Made by a program: the position numbers and the translations under genes. This document shows positions 1 to 6,655 of a DNA stretch of 10,208 nt, piece after piece. Under the pieces are notes generated by a model that worked only from the letters and a program-made list of their open reading frames with translations, was not told the DNA's origin and searched no databases. The stretch is from an uncultured Clostridia bacterium. Lineage in GTDB: Bacteria > Bacillota > Clostridia > Peptostreptococcales > Anaerovoracaceae. The stretch spans positions 1-10,208 of the forward strand of contig CAKQVC010000047.1 of the NCBI GenBank assembly GCA_934277655.1. The letters run 5' to 3'. Each line of letters opens with the position of its first letter. Position 1 is the first letter of the stretch.

Positions 1-102
1 GTTCAGCAGGTCGTCGATGAATTATTTGACAGAAATATTGAAAGAGGAAAAATTCAGATTTCAGGAAACAAATATATATCTTTTACACCGAAAATCGACT
101 GA
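1..102 (+). CDS. 3' end of an upstream gene, possibly FtsQ/DivIB (partial)
   Basis: An open frame runs from base 1 to a TGA at 100-102 and gives the last 33 residues of a protein whose start lies outside the window. The tail contains VVDELFDRNIERGKIQIS and ends in ISFTPKID. A run of the form 'G-x-I-x-[IL]-S ... F-x-P' at the very C-terminus is typical of clostridial FtsQ/DivIB divisome proteins, which often sit just before ftsZ at the end of the division and cell-wall gene cluster. The resemblance is to a short and loosely conserved stretch, so the name is a guess from motif plus position. That the stretch is coding is more secure: the frame is open, the composition suits it, and it lies codirectional and 224 bases upstream of ftsZ. 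It could instead be FtsA or an unrelated protein. Confidence 0.5.
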   Translation, partial: VQQVVDELFDRNIERGKIQISGNKYISFTPKID

Positions 103-161
103 AAAAACAACCAGAAAGCCGTAAAAACAGAGAAAAAAAGGGTGCAATATCAAAGGATATA

Positions 162-170
162 TGATACAAT
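162..170 (+). promoter_or_regulatory. Candidate extended -10 promoter for ftsZ
   Basis: TGATACAAT matches the extended -10 form TG-N-TATAAT with one mismatch. No good -35 is present 16-18 bases upstream (GTGCAA at 142-147 is poor), which extended -10 promoters tolerate. A start near base 177 would give a leader of about 150 bases that includes all three hairpins described at 194-287. A second copy of the same pattern, TGCTACAAT at 263-271 (TG at 263-264), lies closer to ftsZ, also without a -35, and overlaps the third hairpin. Confidence 0.35.
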
Positions 171-193
171 AAATATATGTGTAGACAAAATAC

Positions 194-287
194 GCACATG
201 GCGTGTGCCAGGCATGCGCTGAGAGTGTTTTGCCGTCGGCGGACGGCCATAGAGGACGGTTCTGCTACAATGCATACGAAGGCAGAA
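194..287 (+). promoter_or_regulatory. Candidate structured RNA leader upstream of ftsZ
   Basis: Three perfect local inverted repeats stand in a row: GCACA/TGTGC (194-198 with 204-208), GCCGTC/GACGGC (232-237 with 242-247, loop GGCG) and TTCTGC/GCAGAA (260-265 with 282-287, 16-base loop). None is followed by a T-run, so these are not terminators for the upstream gene. The stretch is richer in G and C than the AT-rich bases around it, and ends 20 bases before the AGGAGG of ftsZ (309-314). This fits a folded 5' leader controlling ftsZ, but three 5-6 bp stems can occur by chance. A conserved RNA motif upstream of ftsZ genes (ftsZ-DE) has been described from comparative genomics; I cannot say whether this is an example. 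Confidence 0.35.
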
Positions 288-326
288 AAATGATAATTGG
301 GAATACGGAGGAGGTAGGATTTTAAG

Positions 327-1484
327 ATGCTACAATTTGAAACAAACCTGGAAAAATCAGCAGTGATCAAAGTTATCGGTGTTGGCGGCGGTGGCTGCAA
401 TGCTGTGAACAGAATGGTGGAAGCCGGATTAAAAGGTGTGGAATTCATTGCTGTTAATACAGATAGACAGGCATTAAACAGATGCCTTGCAGAAACGAAA
501 GTTCAGATCGGTGAAAAGCTGACAAGGGGGCTGGGTGCAGGTGCAAACCCGGAAGTCGGACAGAAAGCGGCAGAAGAAACTCTGGATGAAATTACTGCTC
601 TGATGGACGGAACAGATATGATCTTCATTACCGCCGGAATGGGCGGCGGAACAGGAACCGGAGCAGCTCCGATTATTGCAAAGGCAGCGAAGGATATGGG
701 AATCCTGACGGTTGGCGTTGTAACAAAGCCATTTTCGTTTGAAGGTGCCAAGAGAAAGAAACAGGCAGAACTGGGAATCAACTTCCTGAAAAAATACGTC
801 GATTCTCTAGTTATCGTGCCAAATGATAAACTTCTCCAAAATTGCGAAAGAAATACGTCTATGCTGGAAGCATTCCAGATGGCAGATGATGTGCTGAGAC
901 AGGGAGTTCAGGGTATTTCCGATTTAATCTCTGACTTCGCGTTGATCAATGTAGACTTTGCAGACGTTAAATCTGTCATGACAGACAGAGGTGTTGCGCA
1001 CATGGGCGTTGGACGCGGAACCGGCGAAAAGAGAGCAAGCGATGCAGTAAAAGCTGCGATTGAAAGCCCGATGCTGGAGACGACCATTCAGGGTGCCAAG
1101 GCGATCCTGCTTTATGTTGCGGGTGGATACGACCTGGGAATGCTGGAAGTCAGCGAGATCGCAAGCCTGGTAGAAGAACAGGCAGACAGAGACTGCATCC
1201 TGATCTTCGGTGCTGCGGTTGATGAAGAAATGAAAGACGAGATTGCGATTACGGTAATCGCTACCGGATTCGATGCAGGACTGGAAACACCGGATCCACA
1301 GGAGGAACCGCCGAAAAAGGAAGAGAACGATAAGCCACAGGACAAGCAGGGGCTTAACGGCTATGACGATGTATTCGGCAGGGTAGACGGACTGGAAGGC
1401 AGGGAAGTGACGCTTCAGGATATCCTGAAGAAAGAAGAAGAAGAAAAAGGGAGCTCACGCTTCGAAATCCCAAGCTTTCTGTAA
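327..1484 (+). CDS. ftsZ: Cell division protein FtsZ
   Basis: This is the tubulin-like GTPase that polymerises under the membrane at mid-cell and recruits the divisome. The 385-residue length is normal. Residues 13-33 hold the nucleotide-binding glycine-rich start ([10 protein letters not shown]), 106-112 is the GGGTGTG tubulin signature, and 208-213 (NVDFAD) is the T7 loop that completes the GTPase site of the next subunit. A charged, low-complexity linker rich in Glu, Lys and Pro (about 317-378) leads to the C-terminal peptide FEIPSFL (379-385), which normally binds FtsA, SepF, ZapD or EzrA-type partners. The peptide ends at the Leu, with no basic tail after it. Just before the T7 loop the sequence reads SDFALIN where many relatives have a proline plus Gly or Ala. 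The ATG at 327 follows GGAGGAGGT (307-315) at a slightly long spacing. An intrinsic terminator follows the gene. Confidence 0.98.
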   Translation: MLQFETNLEKSAVIKVIGVGGGGCNAVNRMVEAGLKGVEFIAVNTDRQALNRCLAETKVQIGEKLTRGLGAGANPEVGQKAAEETLDEITALMDGTDMIFITAGMGGGTGTGAAPIIAKAAKDMGILTVGVVTKPFSFEGAKRKKQAELGINFLKKYVDSLVIVPNDKLLQNCERNTSMLEAFQMADDVLRQGVQGISDLISDFALINVDFADVKSVMTDRGVAHMGVGRGTGEKRASDAVKAAIESPMLETTIQGAKAILLYVAGGYDLGMLEVSEIASLVEEQADRDCILIFGAAVDEEMKDEIAITVIATGFDAGLETPDPQEEPPKKEENDKPQDKQGLNGYDDVFGRVDGLEGREVTLQDILKKEEEEKGSSRFEIPSFL

Positions 1485-1494
1485 AAGCAAAAGC

Positions 1495-1520
1495 AAGGCC
1501 GGTTGTAAACCGGCTTTTGT
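1495..1520 (+). terminator. Intrinsic terminator after ftsZ
   Basis: A perfect 7-bp stem GCCGGTT/AACCGGC (1498-1504 with 1508-1514) closes a 3-base loop (GTA) and is followed by TTTTGT. The A-rich bases before the stem can pair with the T-run, lengthening the helix to about 10 bp with one G-U pair. It lies 13 bases after the ftsZ stop and separates ftsZ from the next unit. Confidence 0.85.
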
Positions 1521-1557
1521 GGTATGAAGGCTTAGACAAAAAAATAACCTATGGATC

Positions 1558-1563
1558 AGGAGG
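1558..1563 (+). promoter_or_regulatory. Ribosome binding site that sets the methyltransferase start
   Basis: A perfect AGGAGG lies 5 bases before the ATG at 1569. The earlier in-frame ATG at 1551 overlaps this region and has only AT-rich sequence upstream with no Shine-Dalgarno match. The start at 1569 is therefore preferred. Confidence 0.8.
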
Positions 1564-1568
1564 AAGCT

Positions 1569-2369
1569 ATGCGAGAAATCAGCTCGAAAGACAATAAAAT
1601 ATATAAAGTATGCGAGCAGCTTCTCGTCAGGAAATACAGAGACCGGCTGGGAAAATACCTGATTGAAGGAGAAAACTTAATAGAAGAAGCTGTAAAAAAT
1701 GGAGCAGAAATTGAAACTGTGCTGATTCGTCCTGACTATGACAAGGACCTGGGTGGACTTGCCGAAAAGACATTTGTTCTGGACGGAAGACTGTTTGAGC
1801 ATATTGCGCAGACGGAAACAAGTCAGGGAATTCTGGCTATCGTAAGCAAGCCGGAGTTTTCGAAAGAAGCGTTTCTGTCAGAACAAAGTAGAAAAAATTT
1901 TATTGTGCTGGACAGATTGCAGGATCCCGGAAATATCGGAACCATCCTTCGGACTGCTGATGCTGCGGGATATGGGCTTGCGGTTATCATGAAAGGGACA
2001 GTGGATATTTTTTCTCCTAAGGTTGTGAGGGCGGCGACTGGTTCACTCTTTAGGATGCCGGTTGTTTTCATGGACTCCATTTCAGAGCTTGTGGATTTTT
2101 CCAGGGCAGCCGGCAGAAAACTGGTAGCGACGTGTCTCGATGCACAAAGCTATTACTTCGATGAGGACCTTTCTGAGAATATCGCACTCATTATCGGTAA
2201 TGAAGGAAACGGTATTTCGAAGGAACTTATGGAAAGCTCAGATATCAGAATTAAAATCCCTATGCATGGAAACATAGAATCTCTCAACGCATCAGTGGCG
2301 GCGGGGATTTTGATGTATGAATCGGTCAGAGGGATGCAAACAAATCATAAATCTAATATGGAAGGTTAA
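1569..2369 (+). CDS. SpoU/TrmH-family RNA 2'-O-ribose methyltransferase (YsgA/RlmB-like)
   Basis: The protein is expected to transfer a methyl group from S-adenosylmethionine to a ribose 2'-OH in rRNA or tRNA, in the cytoplasm. The three SPOUT motifs are clear: motif 1 at 114-134 (LDRLQDPGNIGTILRTADAAG, with the Asn and the catalytic-type Arg in NIGTILR), motif 2 at 207-216 (ALIIGNEGNGI region) and motif 3 at 230-246 (IPMHGNIESLNASVAAG). Residues about 28-95 resemble the SpoU substrate-binding domain that precedes the catalytic knot (YLIEGENLIEEA ... TSQGILAIV). Length is 266 residues from the chosen ATG, normal for the family; an in-frame ATG at 1551 would add six residues but has no ribosome binding site. 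The gene ends 5 bases before pheS, as ysgA does next to pheS in Bacillus, so the two are probably cotranscribed. The exact RNA target cannot be read from the sequence. Confidence 0.93.
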   Translation: MREISSKDNKIYKVCEQLLVRKYRDRLGKYLIEGENLIEEAVKNGAEIETVLIRPDYDKDLGGLAEKTFVLDGRLFEHIAQTETSQGILAIVSKPEFSKEAFLSEQSRKNFIVLDRLQDPGNIGTILRTADAAGYGLAVIMKGTVDIFSPKVVRAATGSLFRMPVVFMDSISELVDFSRAAGRKLVATCLDAQSYYFDEDLSENIALIIGNEGNGISKELMESSDIRIKIPMHGNIESLNASVAAGILMYESVRGMQTNHKSNMEG

Positions 2370-2374
2370 GTAAC

Positions 2375-3397
2375 ATGCAGGAAAAATTATCAAAAATTTT
2401 AGAACAGGCAAAAGAACAGTTAAAGGAAGTCAGATCTATTCAGGATGCTGAAGCCGTTAAGGTTAAGATCCTTGGTAAGAAAGGTGAGCTGACAGGAATT
2501 TTACGTTCCATGGGAGGTCTCTCTCCGGAACAGAGAAAAGAGTTCGGCATGGCTGCCAACAAGACAAGAGCTGACATCGAGCAGATGTTGGAAGAAACAT
2601 TGTCCAAGTTAAAAGAAGAAGCGAAAAATGCCAAATTCAAAGCAGAAAAGATTGATGTGACCGAACCGGGCAGACCATATAAGATCGGAACGAAACATCC
2701 TCTGACTATCACGATTGAAGAAATTTCAAGGATCTTTATGTCCATGGGGTTTTCTCTGGCAGAAGGGCCGGAAGTCGAAACAGTATTCAACAACTTTGAT
2801 GCTTTGAATGCAGGACCGAACCATCCAGCCAGAGACTGGACTGATACTTTTTATATCAATGATGACATCCTGCTGAGAACACAGACCTCTCCGGTTCAGG
2901 TAAGAACTCTGAAAAAACACAAACCGCCGATCCGCGTTTTCGCACCGGGAAGATGCTTCCGTTGCGATACACCGGATGCAACTCACTCTCCGATGTTCCA
3001 CCAGGTAGAAGGACTGGTTGTTGCAGAAGGCATTACGATGGCAGATCTGAAGGGTGTTCTGGATAGTTTCGCTAAGCAGATGTTTGGCTCAGAAGTAAGA
3101 ACCAAGTTCAGACCACACCATTTCCCATTCACGGAACCTTCCGCAGAAATGGACGTTTCATGCTTTAAATGCGGAGGCAGAGGCTGCAGAGTCTGCAAGG
3201 GAAGTGGTTGGATCGAGATCCTCGGATGCGGTATGGTACACCCGAATGTATTAAAAGTAGGTGGAGTTGACACAGAAAAGTATACAGGTTTTGCTTTTGG
3301 TATGGGTGTAGAAAGAATCGCAATGCTGAAATATGGTATTGACGATATCAGACTGCTATATGAAAACGATATGAGATTCATCGAGCAGTTTAAGTAG
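2375..3397 (+). CDS. pheS: Phenylalanyl-tRNA synthetase alpha subunit
   Basis: This is the catalytic subunit of the alpha2-beta2 enzyme that charges tRNA-Phe. At 340 residues it has normal length. The N-terminal about 85 residues form the charged helical tRNA-contacting arm (LSKILEQAKEQLKEV onward). The class II core follows: the motif 1 region with FDALN and HPARDWTDTFYI (141-161), motif 2 with GRCFRCDTPDATHSPMFHQ (192-210), and motif 3 with FAFGMGVERIAML (306-318). Residues 263-274 carry the four-cysteine pattern C-x2-C-x4-C-x2-C followed by KGSGWIEILGCGMVHP, a hallmark of many bacterial PheS proteins. The ATG at 2375 lies 5 bases after the methyltransferase stop, with a moderate GGAAGG (2360-2365) inside the end of that gene, which suggests translational coupling. 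No T-box is visible ahead of it. Confidence 0.98.
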   Translation: MQEKLSKILEQAKEQLKEVRSIQDAEAVKVKILGKKGELTGILRSMGGLSPEQRKEFGMAANKTRADIEQMLEETLSKLKEEAKNAKFKAEKIDVTEPGRPYKIGTKHPLTITIEEISRIFMSMGFSLAEGPEVETVFNNFDALNAGPNHPARDWTDTFYINDDILLRTQTSPVQVRTLKKHKPPIRVFAPGRCFRCDTPDATHSPMFHQVEGLVVAEGITMADLKGVLDSFAKQMFGSEVRTKFRPHHFPFTEPSAEMDVSCFKCGGRGCRVCKGSGWIEILGCGMVHPNVLKVGGVDTEKYTGFAFGMGVERIAMLKYGIDDIRLLYENDMRFIEQFK

Positions 3398-3399
3398 TA

Positions 3400-3429
3400 T
3401 TGACAAATTTCGCTTCTGATTGCTTTATG
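3400..3429 (+). promoter_or_regulatory. Candidate promoter in the pheS-pheT gap
   Basis: A perfect -35 box TTGACA (3400-3405) lies just after the pheS stop. Eighteen bases on is TTTATG (3424-3429), a poor -10 hexamer (3 of 6) but preceded by TG at the extended -10 position (3421-3422). It could give pheT its own transcript. The rest of the 152-base gap (to 3549) contains no terminator; it holds a 36-codon frame at 3438-3548 with no ribosome binding site, discussed under findings. Confidence 0.35.
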
Positions 3430-3549
3430 TGATTTAAATGATTTATGAAAAAATGTACAGAAGATCACAGGTGCAGTTTCAACATGAACAGCACGGCGAA
3501 AGTAAGACGAAAGATAACCGGATCAGCAAATTAGGAGGATTAAAATAAA

Positions 3550-6012
3550 ATGATAGTATCATTAGAATGGTTAAAAGATTATACAGAAGTAAAAGTGAGC
3601 CCAGAGGAATTCTGCGACCGTATGATCATGTCAGGATCCAATCTGGAAACACTGGAAATGGTCGGCAGCGATATGGAAAACGTTGTTGTCGGCAAGATCG
3701 TCAAGATAGATAAACACCCGGATGCAGACAAACTAGTTGTATGTCAGATCGATATCGGACGTGAGAAACCAGTGCAGATCGTAACCGGTGCGCCGAATGT
3801 GTTTGAAGGAGCTTATGTTCCGGTAGCTCTTGACGGAAGCCGGATTCCAGGACCAATCCACGGCCAGCCGAAGGAAGAAGGCGGAACTGTTATTACCAAA
3901 GGAAAACTCAGAGGTGTGGAATCCAACGGCATGCTCTGCTCTTTCGGTGAACTGGGATTCGAAGATAAGGTTGTACCGGTAAACCAGAAGGATGGTATAT
4001 GGATCCTTGACAGTGAATATCCTGTGGGAACCGATTTTGCGGAGACCATGGAGTTAAAAGATGCCATTATTGACTTCGAGATCACACCGAACAGACCGGA
4101 CTGCCTTTCCATGATCGGCATGGCAAGAGAAGCGGCTGCAACGTTTGGAACGAAGCTGAAATATCCGGAAACGGAATGTGAGCATGAGGAAGGCGATGCG
4201 AAAGACTATATTGAAGTAGAAGTGAAATCACCGCTCTGCAAACGCTATGTCGCAAGAGTCGTAAAAGATGTAAAAATCGAGGACTCTCCGTGGTGGCTGC
4301 AGAGGAGATTGATTCATGCAGGAATGAGACCGATCAACAATATCGTAGATATTACCAACTTCGTTATGCTGGAATATGGTCAGCCACTGCATGCATTCGA
4401 TATTGAAAGCATCGCAGGTAAAAAGATTGTCGTTGATACAGCAGCTGACGGCGAGAAATTTGTGACTCTTGATGGTACGGAAAGAACACTGGACGACAAG
4501 ATGCTGATGATCAATGATGCAGAAAAGCCGGTAGCGGTTGCAGGTGTTATGGGCGGGCTGAATTCCGAAATCGAACCGACCACGAAAACGATCGTGATCG
4601 AATCTGCAAACTTTGTGGCAAACAGCGTCAGAACCACATCAAAGAGGCTGGGACTGAGAACAGAAGCTTCCGGAAGATATGAAAAGGGAATTGATCCGAA
4701 CCTCTGTGAAAAAGCAGCAGACAGAGTCTGCAGACTGATCGAAATGATTGGTGCAGGTACTGTTTCCGGCGGAAGAATCGATGTTTATCCACAGGTAGAA
4801 GAACCAAAGACTGTACATGCAAGAGTGTCTAGGATCAATCATGTTCTGGGAATTGAACTGTCCAGAAATCAGATGGTTGCTTATCTGGAAAGCCTGGAAA
4901 TGATCGTAAAAGGCGAAGGCGACGATATGTACGTTACAGCGCCGACAGTCAGACAGGATATTGAAATTGAAGAAGATATCGTAGAAGAAGTTGCAAGACT
5001 CTACGGTTATGATAATATGCCGGTAACCATTCCGAAGGGAAATAACGAAGCAAGCCAGCCGTATGAAAGAGACATCAAGGATCTGGCAAGAGATACGATG
5101 TGTGCGATGGGTGCTAATGAAATCCAGACGTATTCTTTTGTAAGCCCGAAAGGAGTAGATTATATAAGAATTCCGGAAGATTCCTGGGAAAGAGGTTTTG
5201 TAAAGATCCTGAATCCTCTGGGAGAAGATACTTCTGTTATGAGGACGATCCTGACACCGGAGATGCTGGAAGTCATGGGCAGAAACTATTCCAGAAATCT
5301 GGAATCTATGAGAGCTTTCGAAATTGGTAATACGTTCATGGCAAACCTCATCGACGACCATAATCTGCCATTTGAAAGCGATGCAATGTCCATCGGTATG
5401 TACGGAAAAGATGAAGACTTCTTTACCTTAAAAGGTGTTATTGTAACTCTTCTGGATAAGCTGGGCATCCGTGACCTTGAATTTATACCGGAATCCGAAT
5501 ATGGTGTATATCATCCGGGAAGATGTGCGAGAATTGTTGCAAGACATATGGCAGAACTTGAAAACGGACCGAAAGAAGAACTGGTGGAACTTGGTATCAT
5601 GGGAGAGATTCATCCGGATGTTGCAGACAAGTATGGTATCGGAATCAGAGCTTATGCAGCAGAACTTTTCTTCAGCACGGTCATCGAACTTGCTGATACA
5701 TCTAAAGCATTCAAGCCGATCCCGAGATATCCGGCTGTAACCAGAGACATTGCGCTTGTGGTAGCAGAGTCCATGACCATCGGCGAAATCGAAAAAGTCA
5801 TCAAGGGTGCAGGTGCTGACATCCTCAGGGACGTGAAACTGTTCGATATCTACAGAGGCGCTCAGGTAGGCCCGGGCAGAAAGAGTGTTGCATTCAAGCT
5901 GGTATACAGGCATAATGACAGAACGCTGACGGAAGAAGATATTACCAGTGCACATAACAAGGTTCTGGATGCACTGAAGGAAAAACTGGGTATCAATCTG
6001 AGAGAAATGTAA
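3550..6012 (+). CDS. pheT: Phenylalanyl-tRNA synthetase beta subunit
   Basis: This is the large partner of PheS. It binds tRNA-Phe and hydrolyses misacylated Tyr-tRNA-Phe. The 820 residues match the full-length bacterial form. In order: an N-terminal OB-fold tRNA-binding domain (about 42-155, with GKIVKIDKHPDADKLVVCQI and VTGAPN), the core element FEITPNRPDCLSMIGMARE (176-194), the B3/B4 editing domain (about 220-390, with MRPINNIVDITNFVMLEYGQ and HAFD at 259-284, and GVMGG at 332-336), the B5 DNA-binding-like domain (about 415-485), the catalytic-like module (about 500-700), and the C-terminal ferredoxin-fold anticodon-binding domain (about 724-818, from IPRYPAVTRDIALVV to the end). The ATG at 3550 follows AGGAGG (3533-3538) at an 11-base spacing. 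The separation from pheS is wider than the usual near-contact spacing. No frameshift or missing domain is seen. Confidence 0.98.
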   Translation: MIVSLEWLKDYTEVKVSPEEFCDRMIMSGSNLETLEMVGSDMENVVVGKIVKIDKHPDADKLVVCQIDIGREKPVQIVTGAPNVFEGAYVPVALDGSRIPGPIHGQPKEEGGTVITKGKLRGVESNGMLCSFGELGFEDKVVPVNQKDGIWILDSEYPVGTDFAETMELKDAIIDFEITPNRPDCLSMIGMAREAAATFGTKLKYPETECEHEEGDAKDYIEVEVKSPLCKRYVARVVKDVKIEDSPWWLQRRLIHAGMRPINNIVDITNFVMLEYGQPLHAFDIESIAGKKIVVDTAADGEKFVTLDGTERTLDDKMLMINDAEKPVAVAGVMGGLNSEIEPTTKTIVIESANFVANSVRTTSKRLGLRTEASGRYEKGIDPNLCEKAADRVCRLIEMIGAGTVSGGRIDVYPQVEEPKTVHARVSRINHVLGIELSRNQMVAYLESLEMIVKGEGDDMYVTAPTVRQDIEIEEDIVEEVARLYGYDNMPVTIPKGNNEASQPYERDIKDLARDTMCAMGANEIQTYSFVSPKGVDYIRIPEDSWERGFVKILNPLGEDTSVMRTILTPEMLEVMGRNYSRNLESMRAFEIGNTFMANLIDDHNLPFESDAMSIGMYGKDEDFFTLKGVIVTLLDKLGIRDLEFIPESEYGVYHPGRCARIVARHMAELENGPKEELVELGIMGEIHPDVADKYGIGIRAYAAELFFSTVIELADTSKAFKPIPRYPAVTRDIALVVAESMTIGEIEKVIKGAGADILRDVKLFDIYRGAQVGPGRKSVAFKLVYRHNDRTLTEEDITSAHNKVLDALKEKLGINLREM

Positions 6013-6022
6013 TAAAGTCTTT

Positions 6023-6051
6023 TTGTATAGAAAACAGAAAGAATTTATAAT
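6023..6051 (+). promoter_or_regulatory. Candidate promoter for the zapA-mutS2 unit
   Basis: A perfect -10 hexamer TATAAT (6046-6051) is preceded at an ideal 17-base spacing by TTGTAT (6023-6028), which keeps the important TTG of the -35 box. Transcription would start near 6058 and give a leader of about 130 bases containing the inverted repeat at 6104-6142. No terminator is seen between pheT and this site, so readthrough from pheT is also possible. Confidence 0.5.
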
Positions 6052-6103
6052 GAAATAACAAGGCAGCAGGCACAGAAAGCTTGTCGTATAAAAAATCCTT
6101 ATA

Positions 6104-6142
6104 ACTTCGCAAAATCCATGCACGCGGCAGATTTTGCGAAGT
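6104..6142 (+). repeat. Perfect 13-bp inverted repeat upstream of zapA
   Basis: ACTTCGCAAAATC (6104-6116) is exactly complementary to GATTTTGCGAAGT (6130-6142) across a 13-base spacer. Inside the spacer TGC/GCA (6119-6121 with 6127-6129) can extend the helix after a two-base bulge. No T-run follows on the + strand. Reading the - strand, T-rich sequence lies several bases beyond the stem, too far for a classic terminator. The likely roles are a hairpin in the zapA leader, an RNA processing or stability element, or a protein-binding palindrome. It ends 45 bases before the zapA ATG and leaves the ribosome binding site free. Confidence 0.75.
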
Positions 6143-6176
6143 CTGGGAAAGTGGCATGCTGTACCGGCTGACAGAA

Positions 6177-6182
6177 AGGGGA
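6177..6182 (+). promoter_or_regulatory. Ribosome binding site that sets the zapA start
   Basis: AGGGGA lies 5 bases before the ATG at 6188. The frame stays open upstream to a TTG at 6134, but that TTG falls inside the right arm of the inverted repeat, has no Shine-Dalgarno match, and would add residues unlike any ZapA. Confidence 0.65.
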
Positions 6183-6187
6183 ACGCC

Positions 6188-6655
6188 ATGGACAATAAAG
6201 TAAAAGTCAGGATCTACGGGCAGGATTATACGATTTCCGGCGAAAGGGACGAAAAGACCATCCAGGAAATCGCCGCTTACGTAGATGGTAAAATGAGAGA
6301 AATCGGCAGATACTTTGCAAGCGGGGCACAGGGTTCTCTGGCGGTACTGGCTGCAGTGAATGTTGCAGATGAGTTTTTTGAGCAGAAAGAAGAAGTTGAA
6401 AAGCTGAGAGCAGCAAAAGCACAGACCGAAAAAGACGCCGAACACTATCTGAACATGTGGGAGGAAGCGAAAAAAAGCTTCATGCAATATAAAGAAGAAG
6501 CGGCAGGAGCTGCGTCTGAGAAACAGGAATTGGAAGAAAAAATCCGCAAGCTGGAAGAAAAGTGCAGCGAATTTGAAAGTTCTTATTTCGATCTGCAGAT
6601 GGAAAATGTACAGCTGAAGAGCCAGCTGGAAAAATACGGGAGTGCAGATGAATAA
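6188..6655 (+). CDS. zapA: Cell division protein ZapA, long coiled-coil form
   Basis: ZapA binds FtsZ filaments and promotes their bundling, stabilising the Z-ring. The N-terminal half fits the ZapA family: VKVRIYGQDYTISGERDEKT (5-24), then IQEIAAYVDGKMREI, and the alanine-rich helix SLAVLAAVNVADEFF (49-63). From about residue 64 to 152 the chain is almost all Glu, Lys, Gln, Ala and Leu with no proline, which predicts a long coiled coil. At 155 residues the protein is longer than the roughly 85-110 residues of compact ZapA proteins such as Bacillus YshA, the extra length being the coiled coil. The gene overlaps mutS2 by 8 bases, so the two are almost certainly cotranscribed and translationally coupled. 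The pheT-zapA-mutS2 order resembles that in Bacillus, which supports the call. Confidence 0.9.
   Translation: MDNKVKVRIYGQDYTISGERDEKTIQEIAAYVDGKMREIGRYFASGAQGSLAVLAAVNVADEFFEQKEEVEKLRAAKAQTEKDAEHYLNMWEEAKKSFMQYKEEAAGAASEKQELEEKIRKLEEKCSEFESSYFDLQMENVQLKSQLEKYGSADE
6638..6642 (+). promoter_or_regulatory. Ribosome binding site that sets the mutS2 start
   Basis: GGGAG inside the 3' end of zapA lies 5 bases before the ATG at 6648. An in-frame GTG at 6642 would add two residues but overlaps this site and has no site of its own at a workable distance. Confidence 0.6.

Noticed and set aside
198..293. 31-codon frame starting ATG upstream of ftsZ (begins MACARHALRVF)
   Set aside because: It has no Shine-Dalgarno site, overlaps two of the candidate hairpins, and its Arg/Ala/Cys-rich content could simply reflect GC-rich stem sequence. 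It is kept only as an alternative within the leader finding.
2341..2375. Possible T-box or Phe attenuator ahead of pheS
   Set aside because: The gap to the methyltransferase gene is only 5 bases. No T-box consensus (AGGGTGGNACCGCG) was seen here or in the pheS-pheT gap.
3484..3534. 16-codon frame (begins MNSTAKVRRK) just before pheT
   Set aside because: It is very short, with no convincing ribosome binding site and no Phe codons of the kind an attenuator peptide would have.
4639..5361. 240-codon open frame on the - strand inside pheT
   Set aside because: It is entirely antisense to the B5 and core regions of pheT and has no domain signal.
6013..6041. Weak hairpin CTTTTTG/CAGAAAG after pheT as a terminator
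   Set aside because: The stem is AT-rich, includes a G-U pair and a 9-base loop, and has no T-run after it. It also overlaps the better promoter candidate.
5428..6195. 255-codon open frame on the - strand across the 3' end of pheT and into zapA
   Set aside because: It is antisense to conserved pheT domains, has a Cys/Phe-rich composition with no recognisable motif, and runs through the inverted repeat. It is a shadow frame.
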